Origin: an uncultured Treponema sp.
GTDB taxonomy: Bacteria; Spirochaetota; Spirochaetia; Treponematales; Treponemataceae
Reading direction: 5' to 3'
DNA: 25,756 nt
Assembly (NCBI GenBank): GCA_937915735.1
Contig: CALGGS010000095.1
Coordinates: 1 to 25,756 of the forward strand
Shown here piece by piece: positions 1 through 6,964 of the stretch; positions within the stretch are counted from its first letter, which is position 1, and each line of letters begins with the position of its first letter. Under the pieces are notes generated by a model that worked only from the letters and a program-made list of their open reading frames with translations, was not told the origin of the DNA and did not search any database. The position numbers were made by a program, and so were the translations under genes.

Positions 1-670
1 CGGCCACAGTCGCGTCCTGTCCTTCGGGAACGATTCCCTTTGTCTGGATTGTGCCTGAACTCATGTAGAGGTCATGAACTGCGGCACGGTTGTCAGTGTC
101 CTGGCTCGTTCGCTCAGCGATGATGTCTTTTGCTCCGGCGATTGCGTCTTTTGCGCTCTCAACATTGAGGGCGGCATCCTCGTTGTCAGTTTTGATGTAT
201 TTTTCGGCCTCAGCCTCAACGGCCGCATCGTCATTTTCGCCAGTGATAAAGTCTGCCAGTGGCTCAAGACCTTTTTCGGCTGCCACCATACCTCTTGTCT
301 TCTTTTTCTTTTTGAATGGTGCCCACAAGTCCTCAAGCTCTGTGAGTGTTTTTGCGTTCATTGCGGCATTGTAAAGGCTTTCTGTGAGTTTTCCCTGACC
401 AAAAATGCCACGCACGATTTCGAGGCGGCGTTCTTCAAGATTTTTATATGATTTGAACAAGTGGTCGCAATCTGTGACCTGGACTTCGTTCAAGTTGTCA
501 TGCTTTTCTTTGCGGTAACGAGAAATGAAAGGGATTGTACAGCCTTCATTCACCAAACTGATAACTGCGCTGACCTGGCTAACGCGAATGTTAAGCTCTT
601 CAGCGATTCTTTTCATGATTTCGACTTCGTTCACTACGAGGGCGTCGATTGATTCCTGTGTAAATTCCAT
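1..670 (-). CDS. tex: Tex-family RNA-binding transcription accessory protein, N-terminal part (cut by window edge)
   Basis: An open frame runs from an ATG at 670 leftward off the window, giving about 223 residues without a stop. The N-terminus reads MEFTQESIDALVV and continues into the Tex N-domain helical region at about residues 20-56, with the hallmark EGCTIPFISRYRKE followed by an N-L-N-E-V-Q segment. Full Tex proteins are about 700-800 residues and also carry YqgF-like, HhH and S1 domains, which would lie outside this window. Tex is a nucleic-acid-binding factor that acts with the transcription machinery. Start choice: no Shine-Dalgarno is present, but a TTGAAA-17-TAGAAT promoter ends 9 nt before this ATG, so the mRNA is probably leaderless. 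The gene is divergent from the solute-binding lipoprotein at 775. The family call is firm and only the C-terminal content is unseen. Confidence 0.88.
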   Translation of the reverse strand, partial: MEFTQESIDALVVNEVEIMKRIAEELNIRVSQVSAVISLVNEGCTIPFISRYRKEKHDNLNEVQVTDCDHLFKSYKNLEERRLEIVRGIFGQGKLTESLYNAAMNAKTLTELEDLWAPFKKKKKTRGMVAAEKGLEPLADFITGENDDAAVEAEAEKYIKTDNEDAALNVESAKDAIAGAKDIIAERTSQDTDNRAAVHDLYMSSGTIQTKGIVPEGQDATVA

Positions 671-679
671 AGTGAAAGT

Positions 680-708
680 ATTCTAGCGAAAAACAAGGCA
701 AGTTTCAA
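680..708 (-). promoter_or_regulatory. tex promoter, TTGAAA-17-TAGAAT, adjacent to start codon
   Basis: On the - strand, TTGAAA (703-708) and TAGAAT (680-685) are separated by exactly 17 nt. Nine bases then separate the -10 box from the ATG at 670. A transcript starting about 7 nt past the -10 would have a 5' UTR of only 2-3 nt. Confidence 0.7.
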
Positions 709-744
709 ATGAAAAATGTGCTAGTGAAAGATAAAAAAAAACAA

Positions 745-766
745 TATAATGTATAGCCAAAGGAAA
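745..766 (+). promoter_or_regulatory. -10 box and ribosome binding site of the solute-binding lipoprotein gene
   Basis: A perfect TATAAT lies at 745-750 with no good -35 hexamer. AAAGGAA at about 760-766 lies 9-11 nt before the TTG at 775 and supports that non-ATG start. The short distance implies a leader of about 18 nt. Confidence 0.5.
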
Positions 767-774
767 AATAAAAA

Positions 775-2028
775 TTGAAAAAAAATCTTACAAAAATATT
801 AGCCCTGCTTTTTACATCTCTGATTTTATTTTCTTGTGCTAATTCAACGCCTCTCGTAATCTGGACTGACAGGCCTGAAATAGTTTCTTATGTAGAATTT
901 TTTAATGTCGCTCAAAACAAAAGCAAGGCTGTTGTCGTCTATAAAGAAAAATTAGCCTTGTCATTTCCGCCCGCAAAAGACGAAAAAGCGCCTGATATTG
1001 TAATCGGCTCTTTTTTGAAAAATTCACGGGTCAAAAAAAATTTCTCATCCCTTGACGGAGTTTTTAACAGAAGGGGGATAAATCCTTCTTCAATTTATGC
1101 GCCTCTTCTCGAATACGGTAAGGTCAACGGACGGCAATATCTTATTCCTGTCAGCTTTAATTTACCTACGATGATTTTTTCTCACAAAAATCAAAATCTT
1201 GTCGGCGAAGAATTATTTATAGATTCAGATAAAATCCGTGATTCTGCAGGGAATTTTAATCAAAAAAATGCGAACGAAGTCTTTGTGAAAATGGGATTCG
1301 CGCCGTCATGGAATTCAGCCTTTTTGTTTCATATTGCGAAGATGAATGAGGCAGAATTTTGTGAAAAAGGAAATGCCTTCTCCTGGAATTCAGATAAGCT
1401 TTCAAAAACGATTGATTACTTAAAAAGCTGGTCTGTCGAAAAAAACGGCGGGACAGGTACTGAGCAGGATTTTTCTTTTAAATATCTTTATGCTCCCCCT
1501 CATAAGCTCATTGATTCTGACAGATGCCTGTTCGCCTATACAAAAAGCGATGATTTTTTTGACATTCCCAGCGAGCAGACCGAAAATATCTCGTTCCGCT
1601 ATCTTTCAAAGGACTCAAAAATTTTCGTGAACGATGACATTACAGCCCTGGCAGTTTACAGAAAAACAAAAAATACTCATTTGGCGTATGATTTCATTAA
1701 CTGGTTTTTTACTGAAAGCACTCAGAAAAATTTGCTGGAGCGCTCTATGAGAATGAATCTTGACACTCAGACCTTTGGAATTTGTGCAGGCTTTTCTTCG
1801 CTAAAAAGCGTAAATGAACGGGTTTTCCCGGCTTATTACAAAACTTTGCTAGGAAAAATGCCGGATGAAAATTCCCTTGTAGCGCCACTTTCTCTTCCCA
1901 ATCGTTGGGAAAGCCTTAAGGAGCGGGTTATTTTGCCTTATCTTCTGGATGCGACTAACACGGACTCGACTGCCAGCGTAAAATCCATTGATGAGAGAAT
2001 TTCTCTTTGGAAAAATCAGTTCAATTAG
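775..2028 (+). CDS. Extracellular solute-binding lipoprotein of an ABC transporter (family 1-like)
   Basis: This 417-aa protein starts at TTG, with an AAAGGAA ribosome site upstream. It opens with KK, a hydrophobic stretch and a lipobox LFSC with the acylated Cys at residue 21, so it should be an inner- or outer-leaflet-anchored lipoprotein. The mature part begins STPLVIWTDRPEIVSYVEFF, the usual first strand and helix of MalE-like binding proteins. Near the C-terminus, AYDFINWFFTE resembles the closing helix of that fold. The ligand cannot be read from sequence. It converges on two polyamine-type permeases with 19 nt between stop codons and may serve them, although a binding-protein gene is normally co-transcribed with its permeases. 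It could instead be an orphan sugar- or peptide-type binding protein. Confidence 0.8.
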   Translation: MKKNLTKILALLFTSLILFSCANSTPLVIWTDRPEIVSYVEFFNVAQNKSKAVVVYKEKLALSFPPAKDEKAPDIVIGSFLKNSRVKKNFSSLDGVFNRRGINPSSIYAPLLEYGKVNGRQYLIPVSFNLPTMIFSHKNQNLVGEELFIDSDKIRDSAGNFNQKNANEVFVKMGFAPSWNSAFLFHIAKMNEAEFCEKGNAFSWNSDKLSKTIDYLKSWSVEKNGGTGTEQDFSFKYLYAPPHKLIDSDRCLFAYTKSDDFFDIPSEQTENISFRYLSKDSKIFVNDDITALAVYRKTKNTHLAYDFINWFFTESTQKNLLERSMRMNLDTQTFGICAGFSSLKSVNERVFPAYYKTLLGKMPDENSLVAPLSLPNRWESLKERVILPYLLDATNTDSTASVKSIDERISLWKNQFN

Positions 2029-2047
2029 AGATAGCCTTCTGTTATTG

Positions 2048-2923
2048 CTAGTGAGCCGCGGCAAAGCCTTTGAGACTTTTTCTTAAAAGAATCGCAAGAG
2101 TTCCAATCAGCAAAATTAAGACGAAGGAAAGGGCGTTAATGACGGGACTTACTCCGTGACGAATCATATTGTACACATAAATCGGTAAAGTCTCAACATT
2201 TCCGTTTACGAGCGAGGTGATTACGAAATCTTCGATTGACATTGTGACACTCATCATAAAGCCCGACATAATTCCCGGCATAATCGCAGGAAGAATCACC
2301 TTGAAAAGCGTTTGCTTTTCGTCCGCTCCCAAATCGTAGCTTGCCTCGATAATCGAATAGTCAAATTCATCGACTCTGGCCGAAACCATAAGGTAAACAA
2401 ATGGCAAACAGAAGGTCGTATGTGCGATAATGATTGTGATGAGTCCCAAATTCATGTGAATTCCGCTTAGGAAAATCAAGAGCGAGACACCCATAATGAC
2501 TTCCGGCAAAACCATAGGTAAAAAGCTGACTGACTGAATGTAGCTTCGGCCGAAAAATTTGTACCAGCTGTTTCCTATTGCCGCCAGACTCCCCAAAACT
2601 GTAGAAATCAACGCTGAAACCAAGGCAACGACTGCACTGTAGAAAAGAGAGAGCCAAAGACGCCCTGATTTTAAGAAAAGCTCCTCGTACCAGACTAATG
2701 AAATGCCCGTAAAATTCGAGCCTTTTGAAGCGTTAAAGGAGTAGAAAACAATCACGAAAAGAGGCAGAAACAAAAACAAAAGAGCGATTACAAGCACAGT
2801 GTTTGAAAAAGAAAACCTTCTGCCGCGTTTTTTCCAGTCCCGTTTTGCGTGTTTATTCGACTCTGTTTTTGCGTGAGGGTTTCGTTTTAAGATTGCGAGA
2901 ATGACTGATACGAGAAAATCCAT
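2048..2923 (-). CDS. potC: ABC transporter permease, PotC-like (spermidine/putrescine type)
   Basis: This 291-aa inner-membrane protein has about six predicted transmembrane segments, beginning with VLVIALLFLFLPLFVIVFYSF. The EAA loop that docks the ATPase is present (EASYDLGADEKQTLFKVILP), followed by PGIMSGFMMSVTMSIEDFVI, a region typical of PotC/BPD_transp_1. The N-terminal 35 residues are very basic (KRNPHAK to KKRGRR) and longer than usual, so a cytoplasmic extension is likely. The ATG at 2923 lies 3 nt after the potB stop, with an AAGGA site overlapping the end of potB, so translation is coupled. No ATPase gene follows. The next gene is the convergent lipoprotein. The substrate is inferred from family only. 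Confidence 0.82.
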   Translation of the reverse strand: MDFLVSVILAILKRNPHAKTESNKHAKRDWKKRGRRFSFSNTVLVIALLFLFLPLFVIVFYSFNASKGSNFTGISLVWYEELFLKSGRLWLSLFYSAVVALVSALISTVLGSLAAIGNSWYKFFGRSYIQSVSFLPMVLPEVIMGVSLLIFLSGIHMNLGLITIIIAHTTFCLPFVYLMVSARVDEFDYSIIEASYDLGADEKQTLFKVILPAIMPGIMSGFMMSVTMSIEDFVITSLVNGNVETLPIYVYNMIRHGVSPVINALSFVLILLIGTLAILLRKSLKGFAAAH

Positions 2924-2926
2924 ATT

Positions 2927-3814
2927 CTATTCCTTTTTCATTTTTTTGAGGCTTGCTTCTTTTTTGTCGGAAGAAATCATAAGTAATATTGCGGCCATAC
3001 TTACGACAGTAAGAACGACGCTGAAAGCGCTCGCCAGCGGTAGGTTTCTGGCTTTTTGAATCTGATCCATAATGATGTTTCCGAGCATATAGCTTTCGGT
3101 TGAGCCTAAAAGTTGCGGAACTGTGTAATTTCCGAAAATCGGGATAAATGTGAAGATAAGAGCGCTGATAATTCCGCTTTTAATGCCGGGAATCATAACC
3201 CTGAAAATAGAGCCTGATTTTGTCGCTCCCAAATCGCGGGCAGCCTCAAGAAGAGTGAAGTCGAATCTGTCTACGGAAGTGAAAATCGGTAGAATCGCAT
3301 AGGGAAGATACATATAAATGCTTACCAGAATGACCGCAAATTTCGTGAACATAAATTTGTGGGGAACAAAAACTCCGTTCTCGTTTCGGGTCACGAAAAA
3401 GCTGAATTTGGCGAAAAACTCGCAAAGATTGTTCAATGTGCCGTCCTCGCCCAAAATCGTCATCCACGCAAAGATTCGGATGAGGGAATTCGTAAGGAAG
3501 GGAACGATTACCAAAATCAGAAGAAAGGTCTGGTGGCGGCTTCTTGCAATCGCATATCCGCAGGGAAGAGCGATTAGGATTGAGATAGCCGTGGCAATAA
3601 CGGTCATCCAGAGCGTACGCAAAAAAATCTTTCCGTAAGCCGGAGTGAACATCTGCTTGTATGCGTCGAGAGAAAATTCATGAATGACTCCGCCGAACAT
3701 ATCGCGTTTCATAAAAGAATAAGCGATGATGATTGCCAGCGGAACGATAAAAAAGAGCGAGAACCAAAGTCCCATGGGGTATGAATAAAAAGGCCCTGGA
3801 TTTTTTTTGCGCAT
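2927..3814 (-). CDS. potB: ABC transporter permease, PotB-like (spermidine/putrescine type)
   Basis: This 295-aa permease is read from the ATG at 3814, which has a good AGAGGA site upstream. The longer in-frame start at 3952 is rejected because it would run through the potB promoter and the start of the divergent tatD gene. It has about six transmembrane helices. The EAA motif reads EAARDLGATKSGSIFRVMIP, followed by FIPIFGNYTVPQLLGS, as is characteristic of PotB. With PotC it would form the heterodimeric membrane channel of a polyamine-class importer. It is the first gene of a two-gene operon with its own TTGTTA-17-TATACT promoter. The required PotA-like ATPase must be encoded elsewhere. Confidence 0.85.
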   Translation of the reverse strand: MRKKNPGPFYSYPMGLWFSLFFIVPLAIIIAYSFMKRDMFGGVIHEFSLDAYKQMFTPAYGKIFLRTLWMTVIATAISILIALPCGYAIARSRHQTFLLILVIVPFLTNSLIRIFAWMTILGEDGTLNNLCEFFAKFSFFVTRNENGVFVPHKFMFTKFAVILVSIYMYLPYAILPIFTSVDRFDFTLLEAARDLGATKSGSIFRVMIPGIKSGIISALIFTFIPIFGNYTVPQLLGSTESYMLGNIIMDQIQKARNLPLASAFSVVLTVVSMAAILLMISSDKKEASLKKMKKE

Positions 3815-3832
3815 AGTTTTTCCTCTTCGGAG

Positions 3833-3861
3833 AGTATAGCATTGTGATTGCTGTTTAACAA
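3833..3861 (-). promoter_or_regulatory. potBC promoter, TTGTTA-17-TATACT
   Basis: On the - strand, TTGTTA (3856-3861) and TATACT (3833-3838) are spaced by 17 nt. The -10 box lies 18 nt before the potB ATG, leaving a short leader that contains the AGAGGA ribosome site. Confidence 0.6.
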
Positions 3862-3906
3862 TAATTAGTGAGAGATTTTTGAGTTTAATATTTTCCCTGA
3901 TTTCGA

Positions 3907-3912
3907 TATAAT
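3907..3912 (+). promoter_or_regulatory. tatD -10 box, TATAAT 7 nt before the ATG
   Basis: A perfect TATAAT is followed by TTTTTCT and then the ATG at 3920. The -35 region (TTTAAT at 3884-3889) is weak. No Shine-Dalgarno is present, so transcription should start at or next to the initiation codon. Confidence 0.6.
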
Positions 3913-3919
3913 TTTTTCT

Positions 3920-4789
3920 ATGTTCAGTGATACACATTTTCATTTTCATCATCTTATAGAGCGGGGCTTGGACGGAGCGGGGATTTTAAAAGCTCTTGTT
4001 GAGAGAAACACTTTTTTTGGTCTTGATATTGGAACCAAGTGCGATGATTTGCTCCGCCGTCATGTCCAGATGCAGGAGACTGTTTTTAAGCTGTCGGAAG
4101 AGGATAGAAAAGCCTGTGATGAAATGCTTTATTACTCAGCCGGAATTTGGCCTGATGTCGAAGAAATAAAAAATCGCTTTGAGGCAATGAAAAAACTTGA
4201 AGAATCAATCGAAGTTTTTGCCGATAAAACTCATTTCGCCGCAATAGGGGAGTGCGGCCTTGACCATCACTGGAACCCGGGCGGAGCAGACGGAAGGTGC
4301 GAGGATGATTTTGATAAGGCGCTTTACGAGGGGGAGAGGGAGCTTTTTGAAATGCAGCTTGAGCTTGCTAGAAAAATGTCTCTTCCTGTCGTAATTCACA
4401 GTCGCGATGCTTTTTCTGACACCATAGACTGCCTTAAAAATATCGGCTACCACAATGGAATCATTCACTGCTATTCTTACGGAAAGGATGAGGCACGGCA
4501 ATTTCTGGATTTAGGTTGGTATATTGCTTTCGGCGGCGCTACTACTTACACAAAAAAGTCAAAAATGGAAGAGATGACAGGACTTTTGCGCTTCGTTCCC
4601 GATGACCGCATTTTAATGGAAACTGATTCTCCCTATCTTGCGCCAGTTCCCTTTCGGGGACAGACTAATACTCCTGTTTTAATTGAGCATTGCTATAATT
4701 TTGTCGCAAATGCAAGGGGCATGTTAGCGAGCGAGCTGAGCCTCCTTGTCGACAAAAATATCAAGAGACTTTTCAGGGGCGTAAGATGA
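3920..4789 (+). CDS. tatD: TatD-family metal-dependent hydrolase/DNase
   Basis: This 289-aa amidohydrolase-fold protein has all the metal-site landmarks of the TatD family: DTHFHF at residues 4-9, IGECGLDHHW, VIHSRDA, IIHCYS and METDSPYLAPVPFRGQTNTP. Length is slightly above the usual 255-265 aa. The extra residues lie in the N-terminal third (about 45-85), where the family normally has a short loop. TatD enzymes are Mg-dependent 3'-5' exonucleases linked to DNA repair and RNA quality control; the exact substrate of this copy is not evident. The start follows a TATAAT by only 7 nt, so it is probably leaderless. The stop overlaps the next gene's ATG (ATGA), indicating a two-gene operon. Confidence 0.88.
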   Translation: MFSDTHFHFHHLIERGLDGAGILKALVERNTFFGLDIGTKCDDLLRRHVQMQETVFKLSEEDRKACDEMLYYSAGIWPDVEEIKNRFEAMKKLEESIEVFADKTHFAAIGECGLDHHWNPGGADGRCEDDFDKALYEGERELFEMQLELARKMSLPVVIHSRDAFSDTIDCLKNIGYHNGIIHCYSYGKDEARQFLDLGWYIAFGGATTYTKKSKMEEMTGLLRFVPDDRILMETDSPYLAPVPFRGQTNTPVLIEHCYNFVANARGMLASELSLLVDKNIKRLFRGVR

Positions 4790-5577
4790 AAAAATATTTC
4801 CTTGCGATTTTTGTGCTTCTGATTTTTCAGAATCTTTTTGCTTTCGGAAAGAAAGATTCGTCGGCTGACGAAAATCAAACCGAAACTGCCGCTTCTGCAG
4901 AAAACAATAACGAAGAAAAGCCGGATGAATTCATAAAAATCGACCTTTTTCTGGATACTAAGGGCGAAAATCCTAAAAATCACTTTGCCTGGAAAAATAA
5001 ATCTGCCTCGTACAAGGATTATTTCGATGCAGTTTCCGGGGCTTCTAAGGTTCACAGTACTAAGAATTTCAGGGATACGGTACTGGAGGCCCAGGACAAG
5101 GCCTTGAAAGCACCGAAGGGACTCAGAAATCTCTGCCTTTTTGCAGTTTCAGGGCCGGAAATGCTTAGGCGGGATGATTTTAAAATCGAGAGGGACGCGC
5201 TCAATGACAAAAAAATCACTATTACATTTACGCACAGGGAAATCTCGTACAGGATTGAGAGTGACGAAAACGGAGATATTCTGGTTCCGGAGAATTTTTT
5301 TATAAAAGTTCCTGAAGACAGGCAGACTGAAATTCCTGAAAATTCGGCCGAAAATCCCCCGGAAAGTAAAAACACTGATAATTCGCCGGAAAATCCGCCT
5401 GCCACTCCAAAGAGCGAGGTTCCGGTTGAAAATTCAGAGGAAAAAAATGACGGATTTTCGCAAGACAAACCTTCTGACTCGGTAAAAATGATTTATAAGG
5501 GAAAATTAAAGTCGGAATTCAGTGCTGACGGTATCTTTACGCTAAATGGAACGATAAAAGTTGTCTATTCTCGTTGA
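4786..5577 (+). CDS. Secreted or periplasmic acidic protein of unknown function
   Basis: I do not recognise this 263-aa protein. It begins with a clear signal peptide (MKKYFLAIFVLLIFQNLFA, probable SPase I cleavage after LFA) and has no lipobox Cys. Residues 24-48 are acidic and Glu/Asn-rich. A folded core follows at about 50-180, including ASYKDYFDAVSGASKVHS and a strand-rich ITITFTHREISYRIE. A low-complexity linker with repeated ENPP/ENS units sits at about 185-225. The last 35 residues (MIYKGKLKSEFSADGIFTLN) look like beta strands that could complete the core domain. Translation is coupled to tatD by a 4-nt ATGA overlap with an AGGGG site. The operon partnership suggests co-expression but no shared function is evident. 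Confidence 0.7.
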   Translation: MKKYFLAIFVLLIFQNLFAFGKKDSSADENQTETAASAENNNEEKPDEFIKIDLFLDTKGENPKNHFAWKNKSASYKDYFDAVSGASKVHSTKNFRDTVLEAQDKALKAPKGLRNLCLFAVSGPEMLRRDDFKIERDALNDKKITITFTHREISYRIESDENGDILVPENFFIKVPEDRQTEIPENSAENPPESKNTDNSPENPPATPKSEVPVENSEEKNDGFSQDKPSDSVKMIYKGKLKSEFSADGIFTLNGTIKVVYSR

Positions 5578-5602
5578 ATATTTCTCTAAAAACCGCTAAT
5601 AT
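5574..5602 (+). promoter_or_regulatory. prs promoter, TTGAAT-17-TAATAT
   Basis: TTGAAT (5574-5579) overlaps the stop codon of the preceding gene and is 17 nt from TAATAT (5597-5602). The leader to the ATG at 5632 is about 22 nt and contains TGGAG at 5621-5625. Confidence 0.5.
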
Positions 5603-5631
5603 AGCCCTATCGAATTTTTTTGGAGATTCAA

Positions 5632-6909
5632 ATGCCTTATTCAGAACCAACCAATCTTGGTGTTGTTGCTTGTCCGGGTGGCGCAGTTTTTGCTGATGAA
5701 GTTATCGCTCATCTTCGCCACATGTATAAACATCGTTTCGCATTAAAGAGCGATGTCATTTCAAAAAGATACAATCTTGAAAAAGAAAAATTAGTTCAAG
5801 ACATCAACTTCCGTAACGACCTTGCCACTTCAGATTTGGTCGTTCGTGGTTCTACCGATAAATATCGTCCGCCAGTTTTCAAAATCAACACTCAGTTCAC
5901 TTGGTTTGCAAACGGCGAGGTAAAGGCTGAGCTTCTGGACTGCGTGCGTGGAAAAGACATTTACATTTTTCAGGATGCAGAAAACCATGAGCCAATCCCG
6001 ATGAATGGCGGAAAAAATATGGTCACTTTTTCCGTAAATGACCATGTTATGACTCTTCTTGTAACGATTGACGCCGTTCAGCAGGCCGGAGCAAAATCAA
6101 TTACTCTCGTTTTGCCTGCTTTCCCATATAGCCGGCAGCACAAAAAGAAGAGCCGCGAGGGCTTGACAGCATCGCTTTTGTGCCACATCTACGAAATGAA
6201 GCATGTAACCCGTGTCATTACCCTCGACATTCACAGCCGCGAAATCGTAAACGCTTTCAATACGACATATCTCGACAACCTTCACGCTTCTTACCAGATT
6301 ATCCGTGAGCTTGCGAAAGTCGTAAATCTTTCAGGACCTAACAAAGAGGATTTGGTTGTAGTTTCTCCTGACACTGGAGCTATTGACCGAAATAAATTCT
6401 ATGCGACGGGACTAAAAGTTCCTTTGGCAATGATTTACAAGGAGCGCGATTATTCTGTCGTAACTCAGGACGCAAAAAACACCAACATCAAGAGCGTAAA
6501 GCTTTTGGGGGATGTTCAGGGAAAAGTCGCTTTCCTTGCTGACGATATGCTTGGAACTGGCGGAACTTTGCTTAAGGCTATGGAGTTCCTTCACAATAAC
6601 GGAGCAACAAAGGTTATCGCCGCAATTTCCTTGCCCTTCTTCACTGGAAACGCAGTTGAACTTTTTGACCAGGCATACAAAAACGGTCTTTTCTACCGTG
6701 TAATCGGAACGAACGCAGTCTATCACCCTGATTTAAAAGACAAGGAATGGTTCATCTCAACGAATGTTACGGGGCTTTTCGCAAATGTCATCACGCGAAT
6801 CCATCACGACCAGTCTTTGAGCGATTTGCTCGATAACCGCACGATTATTGACAAGCTCATAAAGAAGGACAACGACAAAGCCGAAAAAACAGACGAAAAG
6901 GCTGAGTAA
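5632..6909 (+). CDS. prs: Ribose-phosphate pyrophosphokinase (PRPP synthetase), long divergent form
   Basis: This 425-aa enzyme would make PRPP from ribose-5-phosphate and ATP for nucleotide, His and Trp synthesis. Start 5632 is chosen because GGAG sits 6 nt upstream; an in-frame TTG at 5620 overlaps that site. Recognisable Prs elements in order are FANGEVKAELLDCVRG (residues 92-107), YSRQHKKKSREGLTA (166-180), LDIHSRE (198-204), VVSPDTGA (244-250) and the PRPP-loop equivalent LADDMLGTGGTL (302-313). It is about 110 residues longer than classical Prs, with an insert of some 55 residues before the FANGE motif and an acidic-basic C-tail. Several normally invariant positions differ (RQD to RQH, REP to REG, DT to GT). 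I am confident of the superfamily and fairly confident of the activity. Confidence 0.8.
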   Translation: MPYSEPTNLGVVACPGGAVFADEVIAHLRHMYKHRFALKSDVISKRYNLEKEKLVQDINFRNDLATSDLVVRGSTDKYRPPVFKINTQFTWFANGEVKAELLDCVRGKDIYIFQDAENHEPIPMNGGKNMVTFSVNDHVMTLLVTIDAVQQAGAKSITLVLPAFPYSRQHKKKSREGLTASLLCHIYEMKHVTRVITLDIHSREIVNAFNTTYLDNLHASYQIIRELAKVVNLSGPNKEDLVVVSPDTGAIDRNKFYATGLKVPLAMIYKERDYSVVTQDAKNTNIKSVKLLGDVQGKVAFLADDMLGTGGTLLKAMEFLHNNGATKVIAAISLPFFTGNAVELFDQAYKNGLFYRVIGTNAVYHPDLKDKEWFISTNVTGLFANVITRIHHDQSLSDLLDNRTIIDKLIKKDNDKAEKTDEKAE

Positions 6910-6934
6910 TCAGAAAATTCTCTCCTGTCATTTA

Positions 6935-6964
6935 CGCCGCATCCATGCGGCGCATTTTGTTTTT
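6935..6964 (+). terminator. Intrinsic terminator after prs, abutting the next start codon
   Basis: The arms CGCCGCAT (6935-6942) and ATGCGGCG (6945-6952) form a perfect inverted repeat, probably folding with a six-base ATCCAT loop. They are followed by the T-rich run ATTTTGTTTTT, which ends directly at the ATG of the FGGY gene at 6965. Confidence 0.7.

Noticed and set aside
461..652. A + strand open frame of 63 codons near the left edge, with two longer overlapping + strand frames at 74-451
   Set aside because: They lie antisense to the clear Tex N-terminus, have no ribosome site or promoter, and encode no recognisable sequence.
3815..3952. Longer potB reading frame with a 46-residue N-terminal extension
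   Set aside because: It would span the potB promoter and the divergent tatD start. The ATG at 3814 has a good ribosome site and gives a normal PotB N-terminus.
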